From assembly GCA_933822405.4 (NCBI GenBank), contig CAKOGP040001892.1, forward strand, positions 62,001 to 126,000: a stretch of DNA of 64,000 nt, written 5' to 3'. The stretch comes from Cylindrotheca closterium (taxonomy: Eukaryota > Bacillariophyta > Bacillariophyceae > Bacillariales > Bacillariaceae). Shown here in pieces: positions 30,004 to 39,121 of the stretch; within the stretch, counting starts at the first letter, position 1, and every line of letters begins with the position of its first letter. The notes below the pieces were generated by a model. It searched no databases. It saw nothing but the letters and a program-made list of their open reading frames with translations, and had not been told where the DNA came from. Made by a program: the position numbers and the translations under genes.

Positions 30004-32763
30004 ATGGCTGCCAACAACATACTGGTCTTCAACATTGTCGTTTTATCATCATTCATAATAGCCCTAACGGAGGCATCCTCACCCTCCTCACCACAGTTAC
30101 GGCGGCAGAACTACTCATTGAAACGCCACCACCTCATTGGCAGAAGACGAACTCAAGACGATGCAGAAAATGTCGTCAAGAATAATGATACTACTACTAG
30201 TAGTAGTACAACTCGCAATATTACCTTTGCGCTCATCCCCAAGACCATTGACAATCCCTTCTTTGACGTAAGCCGGGATGGTTGTATGGATGAAGCGGAA
30301 CGAATAGGAGGAGGCGTCACATGTATATATCCTGGTCCGGCCACGGCCAGTGTGGACGAGCAAGTCAATTTGATTCGTTCCTTGATTCAAAACAAAAGCG
30401 TCGATGGGATTGCCGTCTCGGCCATTGATGCGAATGCGCTTGTGGAAGTGATAGAAGAAGCTACTTTGGCAGGAATTCCAGTGGTGACCTTTGATAGTGA
30501 TGCAGCTCAAACAAATCGAGTATCCTACATTGGAACCGACAATGAGGCCTTTGGGGAACGTCTCGGGAAAGTTCTGAAACAGATTCAGCCGGAGTCTGGA
30601 ACCTTTCGAATGGTGTCAATTCCAGAGCCAAACATTCTTCAGAGAGAAAGGGGGACTCGAAGAAAGCTGTTAGAGGAGGGATGGTTGGAAGCCGGGGCAC
30701 CCTCCAATATGATGGGCAACTCAACCTTGGTAGTGGAACAAATGTTCCAATTTATGCAAGAGGACCCAACTTTGACTGCCATTGTACCAGTCATGGGAGC
30801 AGGGATGCGGTCTCCCATATGGCATGATTTTGTCATGGCATATCCAGACGTATTGTTGGTAGTTGCCGATGCCATGCCAAATCAATTGGAATATTTGAAC
30901 CGAGCCTATTGCAATGGTTTGGTCGGTCAATTGCCCTATGAAATGGGAGCCAGAAGTATTCAAGTGCTACATGATTTGTATACCGGCAAGAGTGATCCAG
31001 CAGAAGTGCCACAATTTATTGCCACCAACGTACTCGAGCACTTGAGGATACCTCTGGAACTACCACCACTTGTCAAGGATTACAATTTGGTGGGCGAGCT
31101 TCGATATGTTGGATATGCACTCTTTGGTATAGTGGCTACCATGGCAACAAGCTTTATGGGATGGGCCTTTGTGCACCGGCGTATGCGTGTGGTCAAAGTG
31201 GCGCAACCTCAATTTCTAATCATGGTAGCCCTTGGATCGCTCATCATGTGCTCGGCCATTCTTCCGCTGGGCTTTGACGATGCCACCTCACAAGTCTCGG
31301 ACCATCCAGGAATTACCGTTTGCATGACTCCAGTGTGGTTATTGATCGTCGGATTCAGCTTGACATACTCTTCCCTATTTGCAAAGATCTATCGAGTCAA
31401 CCTAATCTTTAAAAGTGGTGAACGATTTGCAAGGGTTCAGATGAAAGAGAGGGAAGTTTGGATTCCTCTTACTAGTCTTTTGCTAGCAAATGGAGTCATC
31501 TTATTAACTTGGACGTTGATGGATCCACTAAAGTACACTCGATTGGACGAAGAAGGCTTGGATGGTTGGGATCGACCAATCAGCAGCTACGGGACATGTC
31601 AATCCGAAAACTCTGTGCCTTACTTGGTTCCATTGGGGATTCTCAACGGTGTGGTGCTGTTGTTTGCAAACTGGTCAGCGTATGAAGCAAGATCAATTAG
31701 CAGCGAATTTGCCGAGAGTAAATACGTTGCCATGGCCATGGCAAGTCTGTTTCAGGCTCTCATCAGCGCGGTACCAGTCTTGTTCCTAGTCCAAGGGTCA
31801 CCACAGGCATTCTACATGGTGTTTGTATTCATGATTTTTGTCATGTCCTCTGCCATCATTTTGCTGATATTCATTCCAAAGGTAGTCGCCTACTATGAAT
31901 TCAAGAATCAGCCAGCCCATCTGCAGCAGCAAGCCATTGAAAGATCCATCCGAGATTCTGGCAAAAAGATGCGACGGAGCTCCGTATTTCGGTATTCTTC
32001 TTGGAGATTGGAGAGTGATCGCGAGATGCTCTCTACGTTAGATAATGAGAGCAGCCCGGAGTTGACGACCCATCATAACTTTCAACAAGGTTCTTCAGGA
32101 GGGGTATCGGAATCTTTCATCCGCGCCTCAGACGATGGACAAAACAAGAGTTCCCAGATGGGTCGTCCTTTCGCCGACTCGAGCGAAGCCCTCACAGTAT
32201 CGTCTTGGCCAGGGGAAAGCAACAAACCAACAACTGGTGGTGAGAGACAAACCATTAGTAGTATTAGTGGTAGTGGTAGTAGATCCGGATTGATGAGTGG
32301 AACGAGATCGCAGCACTTGACCGCCAGCAGTCAGTCGGTCGCAATGTCACCCGTCGCAGAAGACGGGAGTTCCAACGAGGAGCGAAAAGTGATACGAATC
32401 GAATCCACAAAATCACTCAAAATGAAATCACTCTCGGACGTGGACGACGACGCGGCAACCAAAAAGACGGTACTTCCTATTGCAATGAATACGGTACTTC
32501 CTATTGCAATGAATAAATCGCTGTCGCTGTCGTCCATGACCGAAATCATGGAAAGGAACAGGGCAATGTGGAGTAAGTCTCTCAACACAAAACAAGTGTC
32601 GGAAACAGACTTGGCAAATAACAAGAAGAAGAAGGATAGCGAGGCGGAAGGCAAGCATCCGATGAAGATGACAATAATAGAGACAAAAGACAAATCAGGT
32701 GGGAAGATGAGTCGAATGAGTTCTCGGATGAGCTCAGACGATGATTCGATATTAAGTGCCTAA
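30004..32763 (+). CDS. Class C GPCR-like receptor with periplasmic sugar-binding-protein ectodomain
   Basis: An intronless gene for 919 residues. The start at 30004 gives a signal peptide (MAANNILVFNIVVLSSFIIA). Residues about 72-355 read as a type 1 periplasmic binding protein of the ribose/galactose family: NITFALIPKTIDNPFFDVSRDG, then VDGIAVSAIDANALVEVIEEA, GIPVVTFDSDA and YIGTDNEAFGERLG. Residues about 361-632 hold seven hydrophobic helices of the class C (GABA-B/glutamate receptor) type, with conserved LRYVGYALFG and FAKIYRVNLIF. The cytoplasmic tail (633-919) is Ser-rich and disordered, with an in-frame 24-base tandem duplication (VLPIAMN twice). It is predicted to sense a small extracellular solute at the plasma membrane. 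The ligand is unknown. Confidence 0.85.
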   Translation: MAANNILVFNIVVLSSFIIALTEASSPSSPQLRRQNYSLKRHHLIGRRRTQDDAENVVKNNDTTTSSSTTRNITFALIPKTIDNPFFDVSRDGCMDEAERIGGGVTCIYPGPATASVDEQVNLIRSLIQNKSVDGIAVSAIDANALVEVIEEATLAGIPVVTFDSDAAQTNRVSYIGTDNEAFGERLGKVLKQIQPESGTFRMVSIPEPNILQRERGTRRKLLEEGWLEAGAPSNMMGNSTLVVEQMFQFMQEDPTLTAIVPVMGAGMRSPIWHDFVMAYPDVLLVVADAMPNQLEYLNRAYCNGLVGQLPYEMGARSIQVLHDLYTGKSDPAEVPQFIATNVLEHLRIPLELPPLVKDYNLVGELRYVGYALFGIVATMATSFMGWAFVHRRMRVVKVAQPQFLIMVALGSLIMCSAILPLGFDDATSQVSDHPGITVCMTPVWLLIVGFSLTYSSLFAKIYRVNLIFKSGERFARVQMKEREVWIPLTSLLLANGVILLTWTLMDPLKYTRLDEEGLDGWDRPISSYGTCQSENSVPYLVPLGILNGVVLLFANWSAYEARSISSEFAESKYVAMAMASLFQALISAVPVLFLVQGSPQAFYMVFVFMIFVMSSAIILLIFIPKVVAYYEFKNQPAHLQQQAIERSIRDSGKKMRRSSVFRYSSWRLESDREMLSTLDNESSPELTTHHNFQQGSSGGVSESFIRASDDGQNKSSQMGRPFADSSEALTVSSWPGESNKPTTGGERQTISSISGSGSRSGLMSGTRSQHLTASSQSVAMSPVAEDGSSNEERKVIRIESTKSLKMKSLSDVDDDAATKKTVLPIAMNTVLPIAMNKSLSLSSMTEIMERNRAMWSKSLNTKQVSETDLANNKKKKDSEAEGKHPMKMTIIETKDKSGGKMSRMSSRMSSDDDSILSA
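32467..32514 (+). repeat. Exact 24-base in-frame tandem duplication in the receptor tail
   Basis: Units 32467-32490 and 32491-32514 are identical and encode the same eight residues twice (TVLPIAMN). Identity at every base suggests a recent event. Confidence 0.9.
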
Positions 32764-32904
32764 TACTGCAGCACTAATGATGTCGATTGTTTGATAAGCT
32801 AGTAGACCATTCTGTTACATTACTAGATTTTCCCTTTTTATTGGTCGGGACTTCTTGATTACACCTAAGACATCTTTTTAAATAGTCATTCCAATTTTTT
32901 CCTT

Positions 32905-33498
32905 TTATTCCATCATTGCTGCTGAATAAGCAGCATGGCCCATCATATACCACACGTAACAATAAGATGGTATTGTGGAGGCAAATAGCAATGGGAATCG
33001 TTTGTAGGCAAATGGGTAGAACATTCGAAAGGCGAACCAAGCCCAAGCGATTCGAGCTGCGCCTCCAGCGTCGACAAAGGTAGCGTAGGCAAACATGCTC
33101 ACGAAAAATGGGATCAGTTGCTCCAATAGATTCCCCGCACATCGATCGGCGCAAAGAATGGCAGGGTTTTCATTCCTCTTGGTTCCATATTTCAAGTCGG
33201 TGAGCAAAGGAGGTTCGTTGAGTATTTTTGCTTCAAACAACTTTTGGAGTCGAAAGTATTCCGAAAAGGTGACATAACCTTGCATGTAATAAAAAGAGTA
33301 CAATAGTGCCAAGACGGCTGTCGAGACAAATACAATGGGGGCATAGTCTGCATTGGCATTGGCAGGTCCTTGGTACTGGAAGGTTCCATGGTTCCATGCG
33401 GATATGCCTGCAGCCACAATGACAGTATACAAGGCAATGATGCCCGAAAAAGGCAGCCACAGAATGTTCTCACTCAGTTCTGCAGCACCCTTGTCCAT
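32905..33498 (-). CDS. MAPEG-like membrane protein
   Basis: A 197-residue protein with the MAPEG-like core ADRCAGNLLEQLIPFF, then FVDAGGAARIAWAW and FPLLFASTIPSYCYVWYMMG. It has four membrane helices, the first being LPFSGIIALYTVIVAAGIS. It is more diverged from the 25025 and 28621 genes than those are from each other, for example with ILCADR in place of IRCADR. The start at 33496-33498 (MDKGAAELSENILWLPFSG) adds a short N-terminus. It lies 141 bases from the receptor gene, tail to tail. Confidence 0.8.
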   Translation of the reverse strand: MDKGAAELSENILWLPFSGIIALYTVIVAAGISAWNHGTFQYQGPANANADYAPIVFVSTAVLALLYSFYYMQGYVTFSEYFRLQKLFEAKILNEPPLLTDLKYGTKRNENPAILCADRCAGNLLEQLIPFFVSMFAYATFVDAGGAARIAWAWFAFRMFYPFAYKRFPLLFASTIPSYCYVWYMMGHAAYSAAMME

Positions 33499-33840
33499 GA
33501 TTTAGATCTGTGTTCTAACTTTCTTTTTTAAAATTATTTTATAGGAAACATCGCCATTCGTTGCAGGCATATCTTTTTCTGAGAGTTTAGTCGTGATGGG
33601 TATGATTCACGACTTGATTGGACGTTGATGTACAATGCCTAACTATTTCAAAGGCTGTGTCTGCCACACCATTAGCGACCATTCAATGCCTTGAGAAATA
33701 CTGTTTGGAGTGACATTGTGGAGTATGTTCGACCCAAGTGGGTATGTCATTTAGGTCTCTGAGGTGTGTTTTTTTGTCTGAGGTGTTTTAATTTCCTGCC
33801 ATGAGCCTTTTCTGTAATCTAAATTTTATCTAGTTGTTGG
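33499..33840. other. Intergenic with a diverged copy of the JmjC-gene upstream region
   Basis: At about 33674-33730 the sequence (CCATTCAATGCCTTGAGAA, then GGAGTGACATTGTGGAGTAT) resembles the 5' end of the JmjC-like gene and its flank at about 38358-38440. Both copies precede a tRNA-Tyr gene. Confidence 0.5.
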
Positions 33841-33926
33841 CTCTCTGTAGCTCAGTTGGTAGAGCGGTGGACTGTAGTCGTACAACATAAATCCATCGGT
33901 CACTGGTTCGATTCCGGTCGGAGAGA
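33841..33926 (+). tRNA. tRNA-Tyr (GTA) with 13-base intron, copy 1
   Basis: A full cloverleaf can be drawn. Acceptor CTCTCTG (33841-33847) pairs with CGGAGAG (33919-33925). D-arm GCTC/GAGC, anticodon stem GTGGA/TCCAT and T-stem ACTGG/CCGGT all pair. The anticodon GTA is at 33874-33876, and the intron at 33878-33890 follows base 37, the canonical position. The intron contains TAC, which can pair with the anticodon as in other eukaryotic tRNA-Tyr precursors. The T-loop TTCGATT is the B box. A TTTT terminator starts at 33927. The spliced length is 73. Confidence 0.95.
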
Positions 33927-34139
33927 TTTTGCAGAAAATACTTTTGTTTTTGTTTCGCCAATAAGCAGTGCCAGGTACGCACCTATTATTGCACCTCCAG
34001 TATTGTTTGCAAAACAGTATTTGCTGCTTTACTTACTTTTAGTAATATTACAAATAATTTGGAGACTAGGACCTACGACTACTATTCCACATGATCATTA
34101 TCACCAGGTAGGACTAGGAAAATATTATTATTATTACTA

Positions 34140-35270
34140 TTATGCCAACACGTCCTTCTCCGACGTGTAAGCATGCCCATGATGACCCAATGCCCTACCA
34201 TCGTTCCGTTGCCACACTTGTTTGTATGGCACTGGATACGGTATGGGCGTAATATTGTATCGATGCAGCATAAAGGCCCATAGCGGTTGATCCCGCCAAC
34301 TGTCTTCTTCCAGCGAATATTGATCCCAAAAGGCTTGCGATAATTCCCGGTAGACTTGTGAATTGGGGTCGTATCCAAAGTTTTCGTTCATGTAGATTTT
34401 GGCTTTTACATCGAGATCTTCTTGGGCAATCATCCACTGCAGACTTTTCACAATGTTCTTGTCAATGTCTTTTTTGCTGTCCTTGATGGCAAGGAATTCA
34501 CCAATGACACCACTTCGATTCTTGGGATGTGGCCATTGCATCAGTCCAGTACCGGTCTCGTCGGTAGCAATTATGTCTGCCAATTCTCTCCACATGGTCT
34601 GATTCTCCGATGGTCGTAGACAGGCATCCATGTAAAAGACGGCCTTGCATTCTTGAATTTCTGGTTCCTTCCATCCCAAGAATTTGCCATATCGCGAATG
34701 GGTAATGATCCGTCGATACTTGAAATGCGTGACAATCTTGGTCCATCCAGGCGTGGACCATTCTTGATCGTTCAGATTGGTAAACAAATAAAATCTCAGA
34801 TAGGGTGATTTGTTGTTGATCACCAGCAATTTGTCCATCTCTTTCTTTTTCTTGCTATAACTTGCTGTGATGAAACAAACTTCCGGTTGTATCGTGGCTC
34901 CTTCGTCTGATTCGTTCGAGCCACGCAGTTGTTGACTGCTACTATCGTCTGAATTTGGATTTTCAAAACTGACGGATGGTACTCTCGATTGAATATATCG
35001 CCGTCCTTCGTAGTATCCATGATACAGCAACGCAAGTATGCCCGATGTGACAATGAAAACCCGTATTCTCTTGTACAAATTCTTTCTCCGTCGCATGGCA
35101 CTTTGGTTCAGAGTTTTCTTGACATCGTGATCTTCGGATATCGACAATTTCAATGTGTTTCGTATCGGCGAGTAGCCATTTGCATTGTTTGCATTGCCAT
35201 TTGCAGTATTATTGTGGTGGTGGTGATTGTCATTGTGATGTTGTGGCTTTCGATGAAGCATTGGAGGCAT
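34140..35270 (-). CDS. Type II membrane protein, glycosyltransferase-like (TOD1/DUF616-type fold suspected)
   Basis: A 376-residue protein. A His/Asn-rich cytoplasmic tail of about 70 residues is followed by one membrane anchor (VFIVTSGILALLYHGYY), the usual Golgi type II layout. The luminal part begins with PEVCFITASYSKK. It has a strand-loop pattern seen in nucleotide-sugar transferases (LRFYLFTNLND, GWTKIVTHF, CKAVFYMDACLRP), in which MDACLRP could take the place of a metal-binding DxD. QWPHPKNRSG and DQPLWAFMLHRYN follow. The family assignment is tentative. It sits close to four GT92 genes, which fits a glycan-related role but does not prove it. Confidence 0.6.
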   Translation of the reverse strand: MPPMLHRKPQHHNDNHHHHNNTANGNANNANGYSPIRNTLKLSISEDHDVKKTLNQSAMRRRKNLYKRIRVFIVTSGILALLYHGYYEGRRYIQSRVPSVSFENPNSDDSSSQQLRGSNESDEGATIQPEVCFITASYSKKKKEMDKLLVINNKSPYLRFYLFTNLNDQEWSTPGWTKIVTHFKYRRIITHSRYGKFLGWKEPEIQECKAVFYMDACLRPSENQTMWRELADIIATDETGTGLMQWPHPKNRSGVIGEFLAIKDSKKDIDKNIVKSLQWMIAQEDLDVKAKIYMNENFGYDPNSQVYRELSQAFWDQYSLEEDSWRDQPLWAFMLHRYNITPIPYPVPYKQVWQRNDGRALGHHGHAYTSEKDVLA

Positions 35271-35773
35271 GGTGGATGGTAGATGGTAGATGGTAGGCGA
35301 CTATTAAAATAACTGTATATTACTAGAATCCAAAGCAGTTTGTTTCAGGGTGTGCTGGATACAGAATTGGCGTCGCTATAGTGGCAGAAGGAACAAAGGA
35401 AATTGTCGCCAGAAAAGAGGTGCCGCAACCTATTCATTCGTACTCTCTGAAAATTGAATTTTTGTTCTTGTTTGCCAAATTTGAGAGATGAAACACGTTA
35501 CCGGTACGAGTTACCACAGGTAGTCAATGTGGTCGAACAGTGACCAACCTCACACGCCCGGTCGGACTGACCGTGTCATACTGGACGCGAGATCTCGCGA
35601 GTCAGTCTAACGGACGATGGAATGAAATTGTGGAAAAAAGAACAATATTGAATATGCGAAAGAAGAATTGTTGTCTCATCACATCATATCATATCACATC
35701 ACACCATCATTCATCACATTACAAGTACCCATTACTACAACCTTCCATCATTTGTTTCCTACCGGCACTATCA
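35271..35773. promoter_or_regulatory. Divergent promoter region
   Basis: Head-to-head spacer between the glycosyltransferase-like gene (minus) and a MAPEG-like gene (plus). The MAPEG frame is open back to 35540, but homology begins at the ATG at 35774. There is a CATCA/CATATCA-rich stretch at about 35680-35720. Confidence 0.45.
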
Positions 35774-36382
35774 ATGAATCATCTCAAACTCCTCCCTCTT
35801 GCAGGAACCATTTCCTGCATAATTGCCATCTTTTGCATATTTATCACAGCTCTTGTCAAAGGTTTGGGTGACATCACCAACGGTCCAGCACAGAATTTAA
35901 AAGATTACGTTCCTGTCTTGTATGTGACGGCCTCGGCCATCTTTTTGTTGTACACCTTGTTTTGGAATCAGGGTTACACTACCTTCACGGAACACGAGGC
36001 CTTGCAACAAAGATTCGAAAAGGAAGGGTATCAAAATGTTGACGGCCATCATGATAATGATGGTGACCCAAATCACAACAAGGGACCATCTCTAACGCAA
36101 GTCAAGTATGGAGGTCAAAACAAAAAGATTCGAAATGCGGATCGATTTGTAGGAAATCTACAAGAGCAAATGATTCCTTTCCTGATCAGCATGTATGCCT
36201 ATTCAACCTATGTCAATGCCAGGAGTGCCGCTCAAATTGGTTGGGCGTGGCTCTTTTTTCGATCCTATTATCCCTTTACATTTACGAGGTTTCCTTTGCT
36301 ATTCGCGTCGACTCTTCCAGCCTATGGATGTGTATGGTTTATGCTGCTTCGTGCCGTCTATGCCGCCACCACGACCACATGA
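35774..36382 (+). CDS. Diverged MAPEG-like membrane protein
   Basis: A 202-residue protein whose start (MNHLKLLPLAGTISC) aligns with the other MAPEG-like genes nearby. The core reads ADRFVGNLQEQMIPFL, so it keeps R, N, E and P of the signature but loses the Cys residues. STYVNARSAAQIGWAW and FPLLFASTLPAYGCVW follow. The loop between helices 2 and 3 is expanded by an Asp/His/Asn-rich insert (GHHDNDGDPNHNKG). It is the only family member here on the plus strand and the most diverged of the four. Confidence 0.78.
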   Translation: MNHLKLLPLAGTISCIIAIFCIFITALVKGLGDITNGPAQNLKDYVPVLYVTASAIFLLYTLFWNQGYTTFTEHEALQQRFEKEGYQNVDGHHDNDGDPNHNKGPSLTQVKYGGQNKKIRNADRFVGNLQEQMIPFLISMYAYSTYVNARSAAQIGWAWLFFRSYYPFTFTRFPLLFASTLPAYGCVWFMLLRAVYAATTTT

Positions 36383-36585
36383 ACTTATTCACTTTTTAAA
36401 AATGGATTGCCGAGCAACATCATTTGGTTTTGGATTGTGACAGCAGGAGCCCAACTTGCCTATGGAATAAGGCCACACAATTTTGGATTTATAATATTAA
36501 AATACACTTCATTTGTCATCAGTATAAAGGCAATTCATACAGTACATGTCAGAGGCATGATCAGTCGTAAAGTCAGTTAAAGTCA

Positions 36586-38388
36586 CTACTGACAACCTTC
36601 TGCGGAAACGTGATACTGTCCACCAAACTGATCGTTGCCCTCCACATGTATGCCAGATCGCACATTGCATTGAGCATTCTTTTGCAGACTGATAATGTAA
36701 TGAAACCAATGGGAGGGGATAAATAGTACCTCTCCTGCCTTGAGTACTGTTTCCACAGCTTGGGCACTCTTGGCTTGTTCCAACCACTCACGCTCCAAGT
36801 CGGATGTCACGCTACTACTATCCGAAAAGGGCAGTCGTTCCAAATTCAAAAGGGAATGACGGTAAAGCGCTGTTCCTCGTTCCGTATGAATGCCCAATTT
36901 GCTGCATTGATTGGGTGGACTCAAGATATAACGTTTTGCTCCAGTGATCATTCCTACCATGTTCTGACCACCATCAAAGTGATTGGCAGCAGTGACCCCA
37001 CGTTCACCAAACCGACACTGAATTCCTTTGGATTGGGCTGGATCTGGACACAGAATGGTGGTATTCGGTTCGGTGGCAGAAAACGAGGGCAAGTCCAGAC
37101 TCAGAAATGACCAAGTATCCTTGGGTTGGTACCGTTCCTCCTTGGGAACACCAGCTTGCCAATAGAAATGAGGACGTCGACTTGGTATGCGCTCGTGGTC
37201 GGCAAAGCGAGCATGCTTGGCCCATCGTCGGAATCCAAAGTCATTGTCGCGAGTGGGCGGTAATCCCATGGTGGCTACCTCCCACTTTCGCCGATCGTAA
37301 AAGGCAAAAAAGCTAGTGGGAGATTCTTGGCAGTTTCCTTTGGCCGAACGACTTTGAAACTGTTCGGCCACATAGGCATCGGTCCACTTGAGATTTGCCT
37401 CCAAAAGCTCTGTGACATTTGTCAATTTGAAGGGTAGCTGTTGGTCCATGAAATTCCACGCCTCGTAAAGTTCGTCAGCATTGGTGTAATCAAAATGCTG
37501 AAGGGTTTCTCGGATCGGTTCTAGTGCCGGTCGTGGACGATCGATTTCATCTTGAGGCCACGCCGAGAAGATCTCTTGCAAGGTTGACAGGCGTGGATAA
37601 CCTTGCTTGCTTTCTTCTATGGTACGAAATGAGGGATATATATAGAGCAATGGATTGGTGTAATCCATGTATGGCTTTCCAGTATATGGATCGGAGTTGG
37701 CATCTTTGTAAATCTTTCGGTTGCTCATATCTTCGTCTTGCTCCCAGGGAAAGGTATCAAAGAGACGAGACAATTTGAAAAACTCGCCATCCGATGAATC
37801 CACAGGCTTATCATCCGACGATTTCCCTTTCCAATGTCGTTCATTGATGGTGCCATTGCGAAACAATAGCAAATCTGGGTTCAACAGAATGTCGCTTCTG
37901 GAAATCTTGTCACCCACTATTGCCTGATCCAATGTTTCTAGCTCCTTCAATAACCTGGTTATCCTTTCCTTTTCTTTATTTCTTGACTCGGGCGATGATT
38001 GTGGGCTAGATTGGCGCCTGGATGGAGGCGGCACTTTCTGCTTTGGATTGGATTTTTGGTTATTGGCATCGTGGTTGGTCTTTATAGTAGTATTATTGGC
38101 ATAATAATAATTCAACCCAAACGTTGGTTGTCCTTGTGACTTCCAAACATGATACAGAATAACAGAGAAAGCAACGACCAAAATAAAGACAAAAATCGTC
38201 GCCACCATGAGTAGGTTATCTCTCTGCCGTTCCTTTCGTAGTCTTTCATGTCTTATTTCTCGTTGCCGTGATTGTCGTGAAGTGAGGAGAGACCCCTTTT
38301 TGGTGTCCGAAGTATCAGCTCTAGTAGCAGTAGTATTCGGTCGATGTCTCTTTGAAAGGCCATTCGATGCCTTATCAATACTTTTCAT
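36586..38388 (-). CDS. Membrane-anchored JmjC/cupin-like (2OG-Fe(II) type) protein
   Basis: A 600-residue type II membrane protein. A basic N-terminus precedes one membrane segment (LLMVATIFVFILVVAFSVILYHVW, about residues 55-78). After a disordered stretch with many Ser and Gln, a soluble region leads to a C-terminal cupin: NHFDGGQNMVGMITGAKRYIL near 470, giving the HxD iron ligands, then GEVLFIPSHWFHYI near 555, giving the distal His. This is the cupin_8/JmjC pattern, and the metal ligands are present, so hydroxylase activity is plausible. The luminal location by topology argues against a histone demethylase and for modification of secretory proteins or glycans (inference). Confidence 0.75.
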   Translation of the reverse strand: MKSIDKASNGLSKRHRPNTTATRADTSDTKKGSLLTSRQSRQREIRHERLRKERQRDNLLMVATIFVFILVVAFSVILYHVWKSQGQPTFGLNYYYANNTTIKTNHDANNQKSNPKQKVPPPSRRQSSPQSSPESRNKEKERITRLLKELETLDQAIVGDKISRSDILLNPDLLLFRNGTINERHWKGKSSDDKPVDSSDGEFFKLSRLFDTFPWEQDEDMSNRKIYKDANSDPYTGKPYMDYTNPLLYIYPSFRTIEESKQGYPRLSTLQEIFSAWPQDEIDRPRPALEPIRETLQHFDYTNADELYEAWNFMDQQLPFKLTNVTELLEANLKWTDAYVAEQFQSRSAKGNCQESPTSFFAFYDRRKWEVATMGLPPTRDNDFGFRRWAKHARFADHERIPSRRPHFYWQAGVPKEERYQPKDTWSFLSLDLPSFSATEPNTTILCPDPAQSKGIQCRFGERGVTAANHFDGGQNMVGMITGAKRYILSPPNQCSKLGIHTERGTALYRHSLLNLERLPFSDSSSVTSDLEREWLEQAKSAQAVETVLKAGEVLFIPSHWFHYIISLQKNAQCNVRSGIHVEGNDQFGGQYHVSAEGCQ

Positions 38389-38560
38389 GATAATAGAATC
38401 AGCGACTGTAATATTGAAGTGACATTGTGTGGTATATTACTGTACTCTTGATCGAAGAAATGGCTTATCATAAGGTATGATTTTTATGTTATATTTGAGG
38501 TGTGGAAGATTTTCTTTGTTACCCTATTTGAGGCCCAATTCTAAGCGTGCAAATGGAGGT

Positions 38561-38646
38561 CTCTCTGTAGCTCAGTTGGTAGAGCGGTGGACTGTAGTTG
38601 TACATCATATATCCATCGGTCACTGGTTCGATTCCGGTCGGAGAGA
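38561..38646 (+). tRNA. tRNA-Tyr (GTA) with 13-base intron, copy 2
   Basis: The mature part is identical to the tRNA at 33841-33926. The anticodon GTA is at 38594-38596. The intron at 38598-38610 is again 13 bases, but with several changes from copy 1, and it keeps the GTAC core that can pair with the anticodon. A TTTT terminator lies a few bases downstream. Confidence 0.95.
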
Positions 38647-39121
38647 TAACTTTTGGATTCAGTCTGAAACCATTTGCGATAACATTTTGCTCATTCCTCT
38701 ATAGTGTCGTAACAAGCGGAGACATGGTAATTTCAAGTTCACTATTTACCTGATACCTTCCTACTTTCAAAAAGTGTAATATAGCAAGCTTGTATTGCCT
38801 TCTGGTTCTATTTATCTACTGCTAGTAGTCTTCTATTGTTGGTCCCATTGATCTAGGTACCGTCCGTTTGATGTGCTGCAACCTCCAACACCTGCTCCTT
38901 TAGCACACTGTACTGGATGGATGTGGTGTAAAAGTCATCTATCTGAATGAGTCAGCCAGTCAATCAGTCGACTATGGGCTGTAATATGCCATGGCGTATT
39001 GGCAAGGCGCAACTTTTTCAACTTTTTTACAACTGCGATTCCCTTCATTTCTTGCGCATTGGCTCTCCACTCTCCATTACTGCATATCGTTTACCACACT
39101 ATGTCGACTCTGTTTTGGCAA
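38647..39121. other. Intergenic
   Basis: 3' flanks of the tRNA and of the first GT92 gene. Chance frames only. Confidence 0.4.
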
